Counted from the first letter of the stretch, positions 8,720 to 17,958 are shown. The stretch: DNA of 21,961 bases from Prevotella sp. (GCA_017430675.1 JAFRMM010000091.1:1-21961), one strand, 5' to 3'. Numbers and translations: made by a program. The notes: generated from the letters alone by a model not told the origin.

Positions 8720-10285
8720 TTACCAACCCGGATTCTGCTGCATGTTCGGATTCAGTTCGAGTTCTTTAAGAGGAATCGGCAGGAGATTGTTCTTGTCCTG
8801 GAAACCATAGACCGTGTTCTGCCAGTTCCACTGCACGCCGTCGGTGGTGAAGGCTGGCACCTGCTTACCCTGCTCGGCCATGGCAGTCTTAGCATCCCCC
8901 CAACGTACGAGGTCCTGATAGCGTACGCACTCCAGGCAGAGTTCAAGACGCTTCTCGGTCTTGATGTCATTGAGTGTGACAGTTGTCAGCGGAGTTTCCT
9001 TGGCACGGGTACGGATCTCGTTGATATACTGGAGGGCCTTGCTGCTGTTACCAGCCTGCAACTGTGCCTCGGCAGCCATCAGCAGCACCTCGGCATAGCG
9101 CATGATCTTCAGGTTGATAAACTGCATACCCTGGAAGAATGTCTGATCGACGACACAGTCCTCCTTCAGCGACTGGTTCTTCCAGTAGAAGTAACCCTCG
9201 TCACCATAGACAGCATTACTGCCAGAGATCGTCACACCGAAGTCATTCAACTGCTGATAGGTCAGGATGGTCTTGTTCAGACGGTATCCGTCGGTACCCT
9301 CCCAAGCGACGAAGGCATCATAGAGCGACTTGCGGGGATTGCAGAAGCCGTATGTACCAGTAGCCAGTAACTTAGAAGCATCACCCTTATACTTCAGTTT
9401 GTCAGAACGCCAGCCCTGCATCAGGAAGGTCATGTCGAACTGGGTCCACATCTGCTCCGTATCGTAGCGCTTCTGGAGTTCGAAGACCGACTCGCAGTTG
9501 TTGTTGGCGGCAGCATGGAACTGGGCATCATATTCGCCAGTGAAGAGGGCATACTTGCCCGAGTTGATTACGTTGTCAAGCATCGAGGCTGCCTCGCTGT
9601 ACTTGCCCTGGAAGAGATATGCCTTACCCAGCAGAGCCTGAGCGAACTCCTTGGTGACACGGATACCCGTCTCCTGATCATCGACGCCACTCTTCGAGGG
9701 CAGTGTACCAGAGGCGATGGCCTCTGTGAGATCTTGCTCTACAAAAGCCCATGTGTCAGCAGCCGTGCTGTTGGCCTGACGGTATTCGCTTGGATCCAGC
9801 AGATGATCTACCTTCGGAGCGGTGCCCCAGAGCGAGACGAGTTCGAAGTGTGCCCATGCGCGGAACACCTTGGCCTCGTTGATGGCGCGCTTCATCACAG
9901 CCGTCTCACCCTCCGTCATGTCGATGATCAGGTTGGCCTTGTAGATGATGGAGTATAAGCCGGAATAGACACCCTCGATGGAACCGTGGTTGGTGTCGAA
10001 GTTATACTCGTTGAGTTTCTCCATTTCACCGTTGTCACCACGCTGGCCGCCTCCGCACCATACATCGTCAGAGAGCAGGTTCTTGAGGAAATACCAGGTG
10101 AAGTAGTTCGACCTCACTGACAGGTACAGCGATGCTGAGGCCGAGTTAATGTTCTCGTCGGTGGTGTAGTAGGTATCCATACTACCCATGTTGCCGTGCT
10201 TCTCGATGTCGAGTTCGCTGGAACAACTGACGGTCATCAGCGACATCACACCCAGCAACGCGATATATAATATATTCTTTTTCAT
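8720..10285 (-). CDS. susD: SusD/RagB-family outer-membrane glycan-binding lipoprotein
   Basis: The 521-residue lipoprotein is the surface glycan-binding partner that caps the SusC transporter. It has a lipoprotein signal peptide with the modified Cys at 21 (MTVSC), followed by the acidic stretch SSELDIE, which fits surface export of Bacteroidota lipoproteins. Helical TPR-like SusD sequence runs through the body, for example AKVFRAWAHFELVSLWG near residue 140 and AEVLLMAAEAQLQAGNSSKA with YINEIRTRA in the C-terminal half. The ending NLLPIPLKELELNPNMQQNP is typical of the family. Its length is usual for SusD proteins. It follows susC by 46 bases in the same direction and precedes the esterase gene. 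The ligand cannot be read from the sequence. The symbol denotes the family, not orthology to the starch protein. Confidence 0.95.
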   Translation of the reverse strand: MKKNILYIALLGVMSLMTVSCSSELDIEKHGNMGSMDTYYTTDENINSASASLYLSVRSNYFTWYFLKNLLSDDVWCGGGQRGDNGEMEKLNEYNFDTNHGSIEGVYSGLYSIIYKANLIIDMTEGETAVMKRAINEAKVFRAWAHFELVSLWGTAPKVDHLLDPSEYRQANSTAADTWAFVEQDLTEAIASGTLPSKSGVDDQETGIRVTKEFAQALLGKAYLFQGKYSEAASMLDNVINSGKYALFTGEYDAQFHAAANNNCESVFELQKRYDTEQMWTQFDMTFLMQGWRSDKLKYKGDASKLLATGTYGFCNPRKSLYDAFVAWEGTDGYRLNKTILTYQQLNDFGVTISGSNAVYGDEGYFYWKNQSLKEDCVVDQTFFQGMQFINLKIMRYAEVLLMAAEAQLQAGNSSKALQYINEIRTRAKETPLTTVTLNDIKTEKRLELCLECVRYQDLVRWGDAKTAMAEQGKQVPAFTTDGVQWNWQNTVYGFQDKNNLLPIPLKELELNPNMQQNPGW

Positions 10286-10295
10286 AATCGTAATT

Positions 10296-10326
10296 TTTTA
10301 CCTTTTTACTGTTTTACCTTTTTACT
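10296..10326. repeat. 15-bp direct repeat between susC and susD
   Basis: TTTTACCTTTTTACT occurs twice (10296-10310 and 10312-10326) with a period of 16 bases, in the 46-base susC-susD gap. In the mRNA this reads AGTAAAAAGGTAAAA, a purine-rich tract ahead of the susD start. Confidence 0.8.
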
Positions 10327-10331
10327 TTCCC

Positions 10332-13300
10332 TTAGAACTCCACGTTGAAGCCAAGTACCAACTTCTTAGATGTAGGATAGGCACCCTTGTCGATACCCAT
10401 ACCAGAGAGGGCATTGGCAGAAGCCTCCGGATCGAAGCCGGGATAACTGCTGATGGTGAAGAAATCGTCGAGAGAACCATAGACACGGGCGTGAGTGATA
10501 CCTACCTTGCTCAGCAGGTTCTTCGGCAGGGTATAACCCAACTGGATCTGCTTGAACTTGAAGTAGCTGCCGTTATAAACCAAGGCGTCAGAATCGACAT
10601 ACTTGTCAATGTCGTTAGCACCTGCACGTGGCTTGGTGCCAGTCTTGTTGCTCTCAGTCCAGCGGTCGTTGAACATCACTTCCTTCAGTTTGTTGGAGGT
10701 GGCAAAGTCTGGTTTGGTGATACAGTTGAAGATCTTGTTGCCGGCAGCACCTGTGCCGAAGATCGTCAGGTCGAAGCCCTTGTAGGCAGCGGTGATGGTG
10801 ATACCATAGGTGATCTTGGGGATGGCGTTACCGATATCGGTACGGTCGTCGTCGTTCACCACACCGTCACCATTCAGGTCCTTGAACAGAGGATCACCCG
10901 TCTCAGGATCGATCTTGTCGAACTGATAGCCACGGAAGTAATAGACAGGGTAGCCCTTCTCGAAGTAGGTGATGGTGTAGGTGTGGAAACCAGTACCGGC
11001 CAGACGTGTGAGAGAGGGATCGAGGTAGGTCACCTCATTCTTCAGCGTCGATAAGTTACCGCGGACGCTGTAGTTGAAGTCGCCGATATGGTCGCGCCAG
11101 CCGAGTTCGAACTCAAAGCCCTTGTTTTTCACGTTACCGGCATTGATGGGCGATGTCGTACCACCGATGATGAGCGATGGAGTGGTTCCTGATACGAGCA
11201 GGTCCTTGGTCTTTTTCACGAAATAGTCGATGCCGAAGGTCAGGCGGCCACCCATCAGGATACCGTCGAAACCAATGTTTGTCTGCTCAGAGGTCTCCCA
11301 TTTCAGGTCTTCGTTACCCATGGTTGAGGGAGCGACACCCTGAGTATAGTTGATGCCCGATGAGAAGGGATAGAGACCGCCTAAGGCCATATCAGTGCTG
11401 TAGGGATATCCGCTCAGTGAGGAGAGGCTACCGTTCTGACCCCAAGAGGCACGGAACTTCAGGCTGTCGAACCACTTCTTCAGCGGATTAAAGAATTTCT
11501 CTTCGCTGATGGTCCAACCTACTGACACGGCGGGGAAGTAACCCCAACGGGTCTTTTTCGAGAGTTTCGAGAGGTCGGCGGCATCTGCACGGAGCGAAGC
11601 CTGGAAGAGGTAGCGACCCATATAGTCATAGCCCACACGGCCGAAGTATGAATATTTAGTGGTGTTGGTAGTCTCACCGCTCACGCCCTTCGTAGCCGAG
11701 GCGGCGGCGTAGTTCAGATAGTAGAACAAGGGATCGTTCTTCAGCAGGGCGTCCTCACCGTTGTCCGACAGACTGCCAGTCACGTAGTCGCTGTCGCTGT
11801 CCTGGAACGAGATACCCACCATGGCGCTCACGTTATGCCTGTCGGCGAAGGTCTGCATATAGTTGGCGAAGTTCTCCCACTGATAGTAGATAGAGGTGGT
11901 AGAGGTGTTGCTCTGGCTCACGTAGTCACGGTTCTGCGTGGAGTTGCCGTAGAAGGGCAGACTTGTCGAACTGCTGCGCGTACCAGCCAGACGATAGCCG
12001 AAGCGCGAGGTGATGGTCAGGTGGGGGATCAGCGTGAAGTCGCCGTAGATAGAACCGGTCACGTTGAAACCGCTATTCTTCGACAGGTTGTTGTCGCGCA
12101 TCACCAGCGGGTTATACTGCTCACCCTTGTAGAACTGAGAGATACCATAGTATTTGCCGTTCTCGTCCGTCAGCAGGTGCTTGCCCTGATCGACCAGGTC
12201 TGAGACATAGTCGGGTATGTTGTTGTTATATGACTCCGGTGTCAGCGGGTCCATCATCAGCACGGCCGTCAGCAGAGAGCCGTACTCACTGTTAGAGGAT
12301 ACCGAGCGTACGTCGTACTTCTCCACCTGGTTGGTGGTACCCACCTTCAGCCAGTCCTTGATCTTATACTCACCGTTGACGGTAGCAGTCAGACGCTTGT
12401 ACAGATCGGCGTCGCCCTTCACGATACCGTTGTTCCTCAGGTAAGAGAGAGCCAGATAGTAGTTACCGCGGTCGTTACCGCCCGTGAACGAGAGGTTGTG
12501 CTTCTGCATGTGACCATGGGTGAAAGCGACGTCCGTCCACTTCGTGTCGGTGTTGCCGTATCTGTTCTCGTTCATGAATTCTTCGGTGAAGAGTTTACCT
12601 TCAATCATGTACTGCTTGTACTCCTGTGCATTGAGCAGTTTGGGGACGCGGGCGAGGGTCTCGTCCGTCCACTGGAAGTCGTAGGCGATCTTACCCTGTC
12701 CAGCCTTACCCTTCTTGGTGGTGATCAGCACCACACCGTTACCAGCCTCAGCACCGTAGATGGCTGCCGAAGCGGCGTCTTTCAGGATTTCCATAGAGGC
12801 GATGGTCGAGGGATCGATACCACTGATGTCGCTCAGACGCACACCATCAACCACATACAGGGGATTAGAACTAGCATTAGAGGAATATCCGCGCACACGT
12901 ACAGTAGGAGATGAACCGGGAGCGGCAGAGGTAGAGATCACCTGCACACCCGAGGTCTTACCCTGCAGGGCCTGCTGGGCGTTGGAGATGGTACGGTTCT
13001 CCATGTCCTCAGGCTTCACCTGCGAGATGGCACCCGTCACGCTGCTCTTCTTCTGAACACCATAACCCACGACCACCACTTCGTCGAGCACCTTGTTGTC
13101 GGGCTGCAACTTGATGGTCATGCCGTTCTGGGCGGCCACTTCCTGAGTCTCATAGCCGATGTAGGAGATCACGATGGTCTGTCCGGCCTTTACGTTCACC
13201 GTGAAGTTACCATCGAAGTCGGTGATGGTAGCGTTCTTGGCGTCATTCTTGTCGCTAACGGTAGCACCAATCACGGCCTCTCCGTTCTCGTCAATCACAG

Positions 13301-13379
13301 TGCCCTTGATTCCCTGGGCGAAAGATGTCAAAGACATAAACAATGCCATCAACATCATCAGAATACTGCTCTTTTTCAT
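10332..13379 (-). CDS. susC: SusC/RagA-family TonB-linked outer-membrane transporter
   Basis: This 1015-residue TonB-dependent transporter is expected to import oligosaccharides across the outer membrane with SusD. It has a signal peptide (MKKSSILMMLMALFMSLTSFAQ), then a carboxypeptidase-D-like regulatory domain (about 23-95, GTVIDENGEAVIGATVSD), a TonB-box/plug junction (VLDEVVVVGYGVQKK, near residues 93-110), a plug domain to about 225 (NPLYVVDGVRLSDISGID, GVVLITTKKG), and a C-terminal beta-barrel ending in VLGFNVEF with the expected terminal aromatic. No N-terminal STN signalling domain is present, so direct anti-sigma signalling through this protein is unlikely. It is the first gene of the four-gene polysaccharide locus, with a -7 box at 13435-13442. 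Substrate is unknown; the symbol is a family name. Confidence 0.96.
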   Translation of the reverse strand: MKKSSILMMLMALFMSLTSFAQGIKGTVIDENGEAVIGATVSDKNDAKNATITDFDGNFTVNVKAGQTIVISYIGYETQEVAAQNGMTIKLQPDNKVLDEVVVVGYGVQKKSSVTGAISQVKPEDMENRTISNAQQALQGKTSGVQVISTSAAPGSSPTVRVRGYSSNASSNPLYVVDGVRLSDISGIDPSTIASMEILKDAASAAIYGAEAGNGVVLITTKKGKAGQGKIAYDFQWTDETLARVPKLLNAQEYKQYMIEGKLFTEEFMNENRYGNTDTKWTDVAFTHGHMQKHNLSFTGGNDRGNYYLALSYLRNNGIVKGDADLYKRLTATVNGEYKIKDWLKVGTTNQVEKYDVRSVSSNSEYGSLLTAVLMMDPLTPESYNNNIPDYVSDLVDQGKHLLTDENGKYYGISQFYKGEQYNPLVMRDNNLSKNSGFNVTGSIYGDFTLIPHLTITSRFGYRLAGTRSSSTSLPFYGNSTQNRDYVSQSNTSTTSIYYQWENFANYMQTFADRHNVSAMVGISFQDSDSDYVTGSLSDNGEDALLKNDPLFYYLNYAAASATKGVSGETTNTTKYSYFGRVGYDYMGRYLFQASLRADAADLSKLSKKTRWGYFPAVSVGWTISEEKFFNPLKKWFDSLKFRASWGQNGSLSSLSGYPYSTDMALGGLYPFSSGINYTQGVAPSTMGNEDLKWETSEQTNIGFDGILMGGRLTFGIDYFVKKTKDLLVSGTTPSLIIGGTTSPINAGNVKNKGFEFELGWRDHIGDFNYSVRGNLSTLKNEVTYLDPSLTRLAGTGFHTYTITYFEKGYPVYYFRGYQFDKIDPETGDPLFKDLNGDGVVNDDDRTDIGNAIPKITYGITITAAYKGFDLTIFGTGAAGNKIFNCITKPDFATSNKLKEVMFNDRWTESNKTGTKPRAGANDIDKYVDSDALVYNGSYFKFKQIQLGYTLPKNLLSKVGITHARVYGSLDDFFTISSYPGFDPEASANALSGMGIDKGAYPTSKKLVLGFNVEF

Positions 13380-13434
13380 TGATTTGTAATTGTTTGAGTT
13401 AATTGTTAGATGATGAATATTTGAAATCTGGGTG

Positions 13435-13442
13435 CAAAATTA
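13435..13442 (-). promoter_or_regulatory. -7 element of the susC promoter
   Basis: On the minus strand this reads TAATTTTG, a perfect TAnnTTTG box, about 56 bases before the susC ATG. No good TTTG -33 box lies at the expected distance, which would fit a promoter that needs an activator. That last point is inference. Confidence 0.55.
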
Positions 13443-13576
13443 CATCATATTATAAAAAGGTGCTTTCGTATTCTGTTTTTCGTTTTTCGCCTTTGTTCAA
13501 ATCGTTTCCCGCGTTTTCCAAATTGTTCAAAAGTTGTCGGATCCGTTCAAATATGTATCAAATACTGAGACGGTGA

Positions 13577-13614
13577 AGAATAAAAGCAGCATCCGTCATT
13601 GCGACGGATGCTGC
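13577..13614 (-). terminator. Terminator after the sigma factor/membrane protein unit
   Basis: Perfect 12-bp arms GCAGCATCCGTC (13586-13597) and GACGGATGCTGC (13603-13614) with a 5-base loop are followed on the minus strand by TTTTATTC. It lies 22 bases past the stop of the four-helix membrane protein gene. Confidence 0.88.
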
Positions 13615-13636
13615 GACCCTAACTTTTTGCTAACAA

Positions 13637-14266
13637 TCACACTTGATGTATGATATCCTTTTTCTCGAAGTCCCTGAGTTCCTCCAGGCCGTGCTCAATG
13701 TCTTTCATCTGCCGGGCGTGGCGGCGACGCTGCCATACACCGATGACGAAGGCGAGAGCAAAGGTGAGCAGTGTCAGGGCAACGACGACCCAAACACGAT
13801 TGCTGAATCCATAATCGACGGACGTGTTGAATCCAAGTTCTGAGATGTAGAATCCAACAAAGGCGAGCGTTACAACGGCGATAGTCCATAAAGGATTGTC
13901 GAGGCAAACCCTCTTGTAATCCAATATCAGACGGCTGGATTCGCTCAGATTCTTACCATCTACATCGAACTTTGAGAGCAGCATGAGTTTCCTTACAACA
14001 GGCGTGAGTCCTATCAGCATGCAAGCCTCAACAATCACAAACGAAGTGCTGGAGATCGGGGTGTGCATCCAGACGTAGGGGAATACGAAACCAATAATGA
14101 CAAGGCTTACTACGAAGTTGTAGAGGTTGTGTCCCACGATGCCGTTGAAAGCAGTCTTGGTCTTCTGCGATACCATCTCCTTCACCATACGCATATTCAC
14201 TATTTCCGTTTCTGCCAGACGCTTGTCAAGAGCGTTCCAACTGGTTTTCAAATCATCAAGTTCCAT
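13637..14266 (-). CDS. Four-helix membrane protein paired with ECF sigma factor (possible anti-sigma)
   Basis: I do not recognise a named family for this 209-residue protein. It has a charged, probably cytoplasmic N-terminus (MELDDLKTSWNALDKRLAET, helical to about residue 45), four likely membrane helices (about 48-67, 74-92, 127-143, 157-178) and a basic-then-acidic C-terminal tail (QRRRHARQMKDIEHGLEE). There is no signal peptide. It starts 12 bases after the stop of the ECF sigma factor gene and is followed by a terminator, so the two are co-transcribed. Similar proteins beginning with a LKxSW-like segment occur after sigma genes in other Bacteroidota. By position it could hold the sigma factor at the inner membrane, but it lacks any zinc-binding (HxxxCxxC) or FecR-type anti-sigma signature, so that role is inference. 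Confidence 0.85.
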   Translation of the reverse strand: MELDDLKTSWNALDKRLAETEIVNMRMVKEMVSQKTKTAFNGIVGHNLYNFVVSLVIIGFVFPYVWMHTPISSTSFVIVEACMLIGLTPVVRKLMLLSKFDVDGKNLSESSRLILDYKRVCLDNPLWTIAVVTLAFVGFYISELGFNTSVDYGFSNRVWVVVALTLLTFALAFVIGVWQRRRHARQMKDIEHGLEELRDFEKKDIIHQV

Positions 14267-14278
14267 AATCTAACATTT

Positions 14279-14770
14279 TTAATTGTTCGACATTTTCTTT
14301 AGTTTCTCTCTGATACGATTGAGTTTAACGGCAACATTTGCCTTAGAGATGCCGAGTATATCGGCCATTTCCTGATAGCTTCGCTCTTCGAGCCAGAGGA
14401 GAATCAGCGCGCGTTCCAATTTCCCCAGTTGGTTGATGAGTTTGTAGAGTTCCTTCAGTTGTTCCGTTGTTTCTTCGTCGGCCTCCAAGGTGCTGGCCAT
14501 CTGGGCAGTCATCGGAATGGTCTGCGGGCGGGCGTTGGAGCGACGCAGAAACGTGATACAGGTGTTCATGGCGATGCGATATACCCAGGTGTTGAGTGAA
14601 CTGTCGCCACGATAGCGGGAAAAACTCTTCCACAGGTTCAGCACCGTTTCCTGGAACAGGTCGTTCAGGTCGTCCTGATCGTTGGCATACATGTAACACA
14701 CCTTGTAGATGGTACGTTTCTGCTTTTCGATCATGCTCAGGAATTCCTTCTCTACTTCTTTTGTCACCAT
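14279..14770 (-). CDS. ECF-type RNA polymerase sigma factor
   Basis: The 163-residue protein is a minimal (region 2 plus region 4) sigma-70 family factor that would direct RNA polymerase to a small set of promoters. Region 2 lies at about 10-77 (DLNDLFQETVLNLWKSFSRY, then the -10 recognition segment SSLNTWVYRIAMNTCITFLRR). Region 4 is at about 108-158, with the helix-turn-helix YQEMADILGISKANVAVKLN and the closing RIREKLKK. The start MVTKEVEKEFLSMIEKQKR is typical. It follows the outer-membrane beta-barrel gene by 48 bases and precedes the membrane protein gene by 12 bases. No FecR-like anti-sigma gene is present. Its targets are unknown; the neighbouring envelope genes, including its own operon, are the obvious candidates. 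Confidence 0.93.
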   Translation of the reverse strand: MVTKEVEKEFLSMIEKQKRTIYKVCYMYANDQDDLNDLFQETVLNLWKSFSRYRGDSSLNTWVYRIAMNTCITFLRRSNARPQTIPMTAQMASTLEADEETTEQLKELYKLINQLGKLERALILLWLEERSYQEMADILGISKANVAVKLNRIREKLKKMSNN

Positions 14771-14818
14771 CGTTTAACTCTTTCGTTTGACCTATTAGTC
14801 GCAGAAAAAGTGAAATAA

Positions 14819-17209
14819 TTACATACGTGCCTTCTGCTTGTCGCCGGCACCCGAGCCACGATACTTCGAGCGGGCCTCGTTGAACTTCCACGTCAGGTTG
14901 AGAATGAAGGTACGATGGGTAGGGTTAAGAACCGTCATTTCGCGCGGACCATACAGGGTGGCCTTGGTCTCGTTGCTATCAAATATATCGTTGCAACGCA
15001 GGTCGAGGGTAAGCGAACCCAGACGGCGCAGGCTGATGTCGTGCTGAATGCCCATATCCACACATCCCTGGGCCTTCAGCAGACGGAAGTTGCCTACATC
15101 GCCCTTAGGATTGAAGCGCACGCCGGCATTGATGCGCCAGCCCTTGGGCAGTTCGATGGTGTTATCCCAGCCCATGTGCAGGTAAGGCCGGTCAAGCGTG
15201 ATGGTAGTGCCGTGGGCTGTAGGTGCCTTGTAGTTCTGGAAGAGCAGATAGACGAACCATGTCGGATGCCAGCAGCCGATAGTGGGACTGGCGTAGGGGT
15301 TGAAACTCAGTTGGTTATAGTCCTCCTTGGTGTTGATGGGACGTACCAGACAGACAAGCGGGTCGTCGGCACCGGGGTATGGCTCTGACGACATCGTCGT
15401 CTCATCCTTCACACGGCTGTAATTCACGCTCATACCCATCCACTTGTAGCCCACATTCAGCACAACGCTACTGGTGTACATAGGACGCAGTGTGGGGTTA
15501 CCACTCTGATAGGCATAACGGTTCAAGTAGATCGTTGAACTGGTAAGATTACCGTATGCTGGGCGCTGGATGTCCTGACGATACGAGAGCGACATCTGCA
15601 CCTTACCTATTGGGACCGAAATAGTTGCGGTTGGGAACCAGTCGCCATAGTTACGGCTCACCTCATCATCGCGCTTACCAAAGTTAAAGTAGTCGTTCTG
15701 CAGGTGCTCGTAGCGCAGGCCAGCCTGAATGAACATCTTGCCGAACTGACGGCCATACTCCACGAATCCGGCAGCCGACTTCTCGTTGATCTCCGTATCG
15801 GTAGTGGTCACAGGCACAGCCTCTGAAGCATCAAACGAGTAGGCGTCAGTACGACGGTTGTACGAGTACTCGCCTCCTACTGAGAGGTTACCCTTCAAGA
15901 GCGGATAACTGAAGATGAGTTTTGAGGCCCAGAAGTTGTTGGCACTCTTGGTATTGCTCTCGATGGTGCGGATGGTTTGTTGCCGTGGCACAGCAACAGA
16001 CTCAATGCCCCAGGCGTGTTCCGTTGTGTTTCCAGGGGTCTCTGTGTCGTCGAAGAGTCCGTCGATGTTCAGGTCGATGCCCAGATTACCCACCTTACCA
16101 TTATAATAGGCGTTGAAGATATGCTTCTTGAAGTGGTTATCCTGCCATACCTCGCTCTCCGAGCGCTCTGTGAAGTTGCCGTTCTGGTATTCGTCGGTAT
16201 TAAATTGACTGGTCAGTTCGTCGCTGGGGTGATAGTCGTACTTGTATAATGCGCCCAGACTGTGGTTCTCGTTAATCATGTAGTTAATCTGCAACTGTGG
16301 CAACAGGCCCTTCCATTTACGCCTTGTCTCCTGCTTGGAATATCCATTGACGACATCATTGCCAACCAGATAATACATATCGTTTTCCTGTAGTGACTTC
16401 CAGTGACCATAGGTACCTGCCCAGAATGTTGCCGTGAGGTCGAGTCCGCCCGTACGGTAGTTCACGTCGAGGAGGTTGTTCGCCGACCAGCCATACTGAT
16501 ACATACCCTGAAATTTCTCCTGAAAACTGATACCCTCGCCCTGCGCTTTCTTCAGGGTGATGCGAACCACGGCCTTGGTCGATGCAGCATAGCGGGCACC
16601 AGGATTCTGAACCACATCCACATGCTGGATCTGGTCAGAACTGATACGCGCCAACTCGTTGGCGTCCAGTACCTTGCGTCCATTGATGTAGATCTCAGCC
16701 TTGCCACGACCCAGCACCTTGACGCCACCGTCGCTCCCAGCCTCGAGCGAAGGGATCTTCGAGAGAGCGTCGCTCAGTGTTCCAGCCTTCTCCAAGATGG
16801 TGCCTGCCACTGTGGTACGCATGGCATCGCCCTTGACATGAGTCTTGGGCAACTGACCTTTTACTACGACCTCCTTCAGCAACCGGGTATCTTCCTTCAT
16901 CTGGATGGTCAAGTCCTGCCCGGCCTCAATATATAAGGTCTGGTAGCCCACGCTGGTCACCTTGAACAATCCCTGATAGACATCCGTCACAATCTTAAAT
17001 ACACCCTGCTCGTCGGTCATCGCACCCTGTACGAAGGCCGAATCGGGCAACGACAGCAATATAACATTTACGAAGGGCATCGGCTCACCCTTCTCATCGA
17101 TGACGCGTCCGCCCCAGTCCTGGGTCTTGGCGAAACTTGTTAGTGTCATCATCATCAAAGCCACAAGGGCTGTCATCCTAAAAACAATCTTTTTCATCTT
17201 GATGTTCAT
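14819..17209 (-). CDS. Outer-membrane beta-barrel family protein (TonB-receptor-like)
   Basis: This 796-residue protein (from the ATG at 17209) has a signal peptide (MNIKMKKIVFRM to TSFA-KTQ), a carboxypeptidase-like beta-sandwich domain (about 28-105, GGRVIDEKGEPMPFVNVILL), a plug-like region (about 110-225, EVVVKGQLPKTHVKGDAMRT, IPSLEAGSDGGVKVLGRGKA, YINGRKV), and a large beta-barrel of the outer membrane beta-barrel family. It ends in a strand (FILNLTWKFN) followed by the tail SKYRGSGAGDKQKARM. The frame is open to 17293, but the extension overlaps the preceding gene and lacks signal-peptide character. An ATG at 17197 is also possible. It lies between the LiaF-like gene (64 bases) and the ECF sigma gene (48 bases). 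Such proteins are TonB-dependent receptor relatives; the ligand is unknown and there is no SusD partner. Confidence 0.9.
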   Translation of the reverse strand: MNIKMKKIVFRMTALVALMMMTLTSFAKTQDWGGRVIDEKGEPMPFVNVILLSLPDSAFVQGAMTDEQGVFKIVTDVYQGLFKVTSVGYQTLYIEAGQDLTIQMKEDTRLLKEVVVKGQLPKTHVKGDAMRTTVAGTILEKAGTLSDALSKIPSLEAGSDGGVKVLGRGKAEIYINGRKVLDANELARISSDQIQHVDVVQNPGARYAASTKAVVRITLKKAQGEGISFQEKFQGMYQYGWSANNLLDVNYRTGGLDLTATFWAGTYGHWKSLQENDMYYLVGNDVVNGYSKQETRRKWKGLLPQLQINYMINENHSLGALYKYDYHPSDELTSQFNTDEYQNGNFTERSESEVWQDNHFKKHIFNAYYNGKVGNLGIDLNIDGLFDDTETPGNTTEHAWGIESVAVPRQQTIRTIESNTKSANNFWASKLIFSYPLLKGNLSVGGEYSYNRRTDAYSFDASEAVPVTTTDTEINEKSAAGFVEYGRQFGKMFIQAGLRYEHLQNDYFNFGKRDDEVSRNYGDWFPTATISVPIGKVQMSLSYRQDIQRPAYGNLTSSTIYLNRYAYQSGNPTLRPMYTSSVVLNVGYKWMGMSVNYSRVKDETTMSSEPYPGADDPLVCLVRPINTKEDYNQLSFNPYASPTIGCWHPTWFVYLLFQNYKAPTAHGTTITLDRPYLHMGWDNTIELPKGWRINAGVRFNPKGDVGNFRLLKAQGCVDMGIQHDISLRRLGSLTLDLRCNDIFDSNETKATLYGPREMTVLNPTHRTFILNLTWKFNEARSKYRGSGAGDKQKARM

Positions 17210-17273
17210 TTTAAAACTTTCCCCTATTTGTCGTATTTGACGTTGTAAAATTACAGGAAGTTGCAACAGATTA

Positions 17274-17837
17274 TCAATTCTTGATATCCACACCGCCCAA
17301 GAAATTATTGGCTATGATGTGGAGGCAGGGGGCATCCTTTCCTCCTATTCGTGTAGCATGATTGCCGACACCGCCGATGAAACTGCGGCTCTTGACCACG
17401 ACGTTCACCGTCTGAGGCACCATGAGTTCTATGCCGCCACAGAAGGTGTGGATCTCGATCTCCTCATCCTCCGTGATGGCGGCTTCGCGCAAGTCCATAC
17501 GGATACCGCCACAGAAAGCGTCGAGACGGGCACCGTGGAAAGGCTCGCCACGGTAGATATATTCGTCGCCTCCATAGTGCACGCTACAACAGATGCGCTT
17601 GCCGTCCTCACCAATGGGCAGCGGACGCTGCAACCACTGGTCCGGGTCGCGACGATAACTGTCGATAATAAGGCTCACTCCTACATATATCAGCAGACAG
17701 ATGCAGAAATAGGTAACCCACGGCTCCTCAGATACCTTTGTAAACCAACTCCACTTGACAAGCCCCCAGATTGTTGCCAATTTTGTTAAACTGGCTACAA
17801 TGAAAATAATTCCAATAATCGTTCTTGGTTTCATCAT
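17274..17837 (-). CDS. LiaF-like membrane protein (envelope stress response type)
   Basis: The 187-residue protein has two membrane helices at the N-terminus (about 5-24 and 38-58) and a C-terminal repetitive beta domain like that of LiaF/YvqF proteins. The repeats are visible as FCGGIRMDLREA, FCGGIELMVPQTV, FIGGVGN and FLGGVDIKN. LiaF proteins sense or damp cell-envelope stress in Gram-positive bacteria; in Bacteroidota related proteins often lie beside LytTR or other regulators and their role is less clear. I start it at the ATG 17837 because a strong promoter lies just upstream (17859-17890). The longer open frame to 18269 runs through that promoter and antisense to the LytTR gene. It is divergent from the LytTR gene and upstream of the beta-barrel gene. 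Confidence 0.85.
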   Translation of the reverse strand: MMKPRTIIGIIFIVASLTKLATIWGLVKWSWFTKVSEEPWVTYFCICLLIYVGVSLIIDSYRRDPDQWLQRPLPIGEDGKRICCSVHYGGDEYIYRGEPFHGARLDAFCGGIRMDLREAAITEDEEIEIHTFCGGIELMVPQTVNVVVKSRSFIGGVGNHATRIGGKDAPCLHIIANNFLGGVDIKN

Positions 17838-17858
17838 GACATTTACAATTTGACGGTG

Positions 17859-17890
17859 CAAAGGTACGACATGTCTGTATTGCCTCCAAA
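17859..17890 (-). promoter_or_regulatory. Bacteroidales-type promoter of the LiaF-like gene
   Basis: On the minus strand TTTG (17887-17890) is followed after 20 bp by TACCTTTG (17866-17859), a full -33/-7 match. The start codon is 22 bases beyond the -7 box. Confidence 0.82.
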
Positions 17891-17926
17891 TATCTGGGAT
17901 ATTCTGCGCATTTTTGTGATGAATGG

Positions 17927-17958
17927 TTTGGTGGTTATGCAGGAATGTATTAATTTTG
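17927..17958 (+). promoter_or_regulatory. Bacteroidales-type promoter of the LytTR gene
   Basis: TTTG (17927-17930) is followed after 20 bp by TAATTTTG (17951-17958). The ATG at 17967 is only 8 bases beyond the -7 box, so the transcript would have almost no leader. The -33 boxes of the two divergent promoters are 36 bases apart. Confidence 0.75.

Noticed and set aside
10188..11054. 288-residue plus-strand open frame over susC/susD
   Set aside because: It is antisense to two well-supported genes and has no recognisable domain.
17210..17293. Extended start of the beta-barrel gene at 17293
   Set aside because: It overlaps the end of the LiaF-like gene, and the signal peptide begins at 17209 (or 17197).
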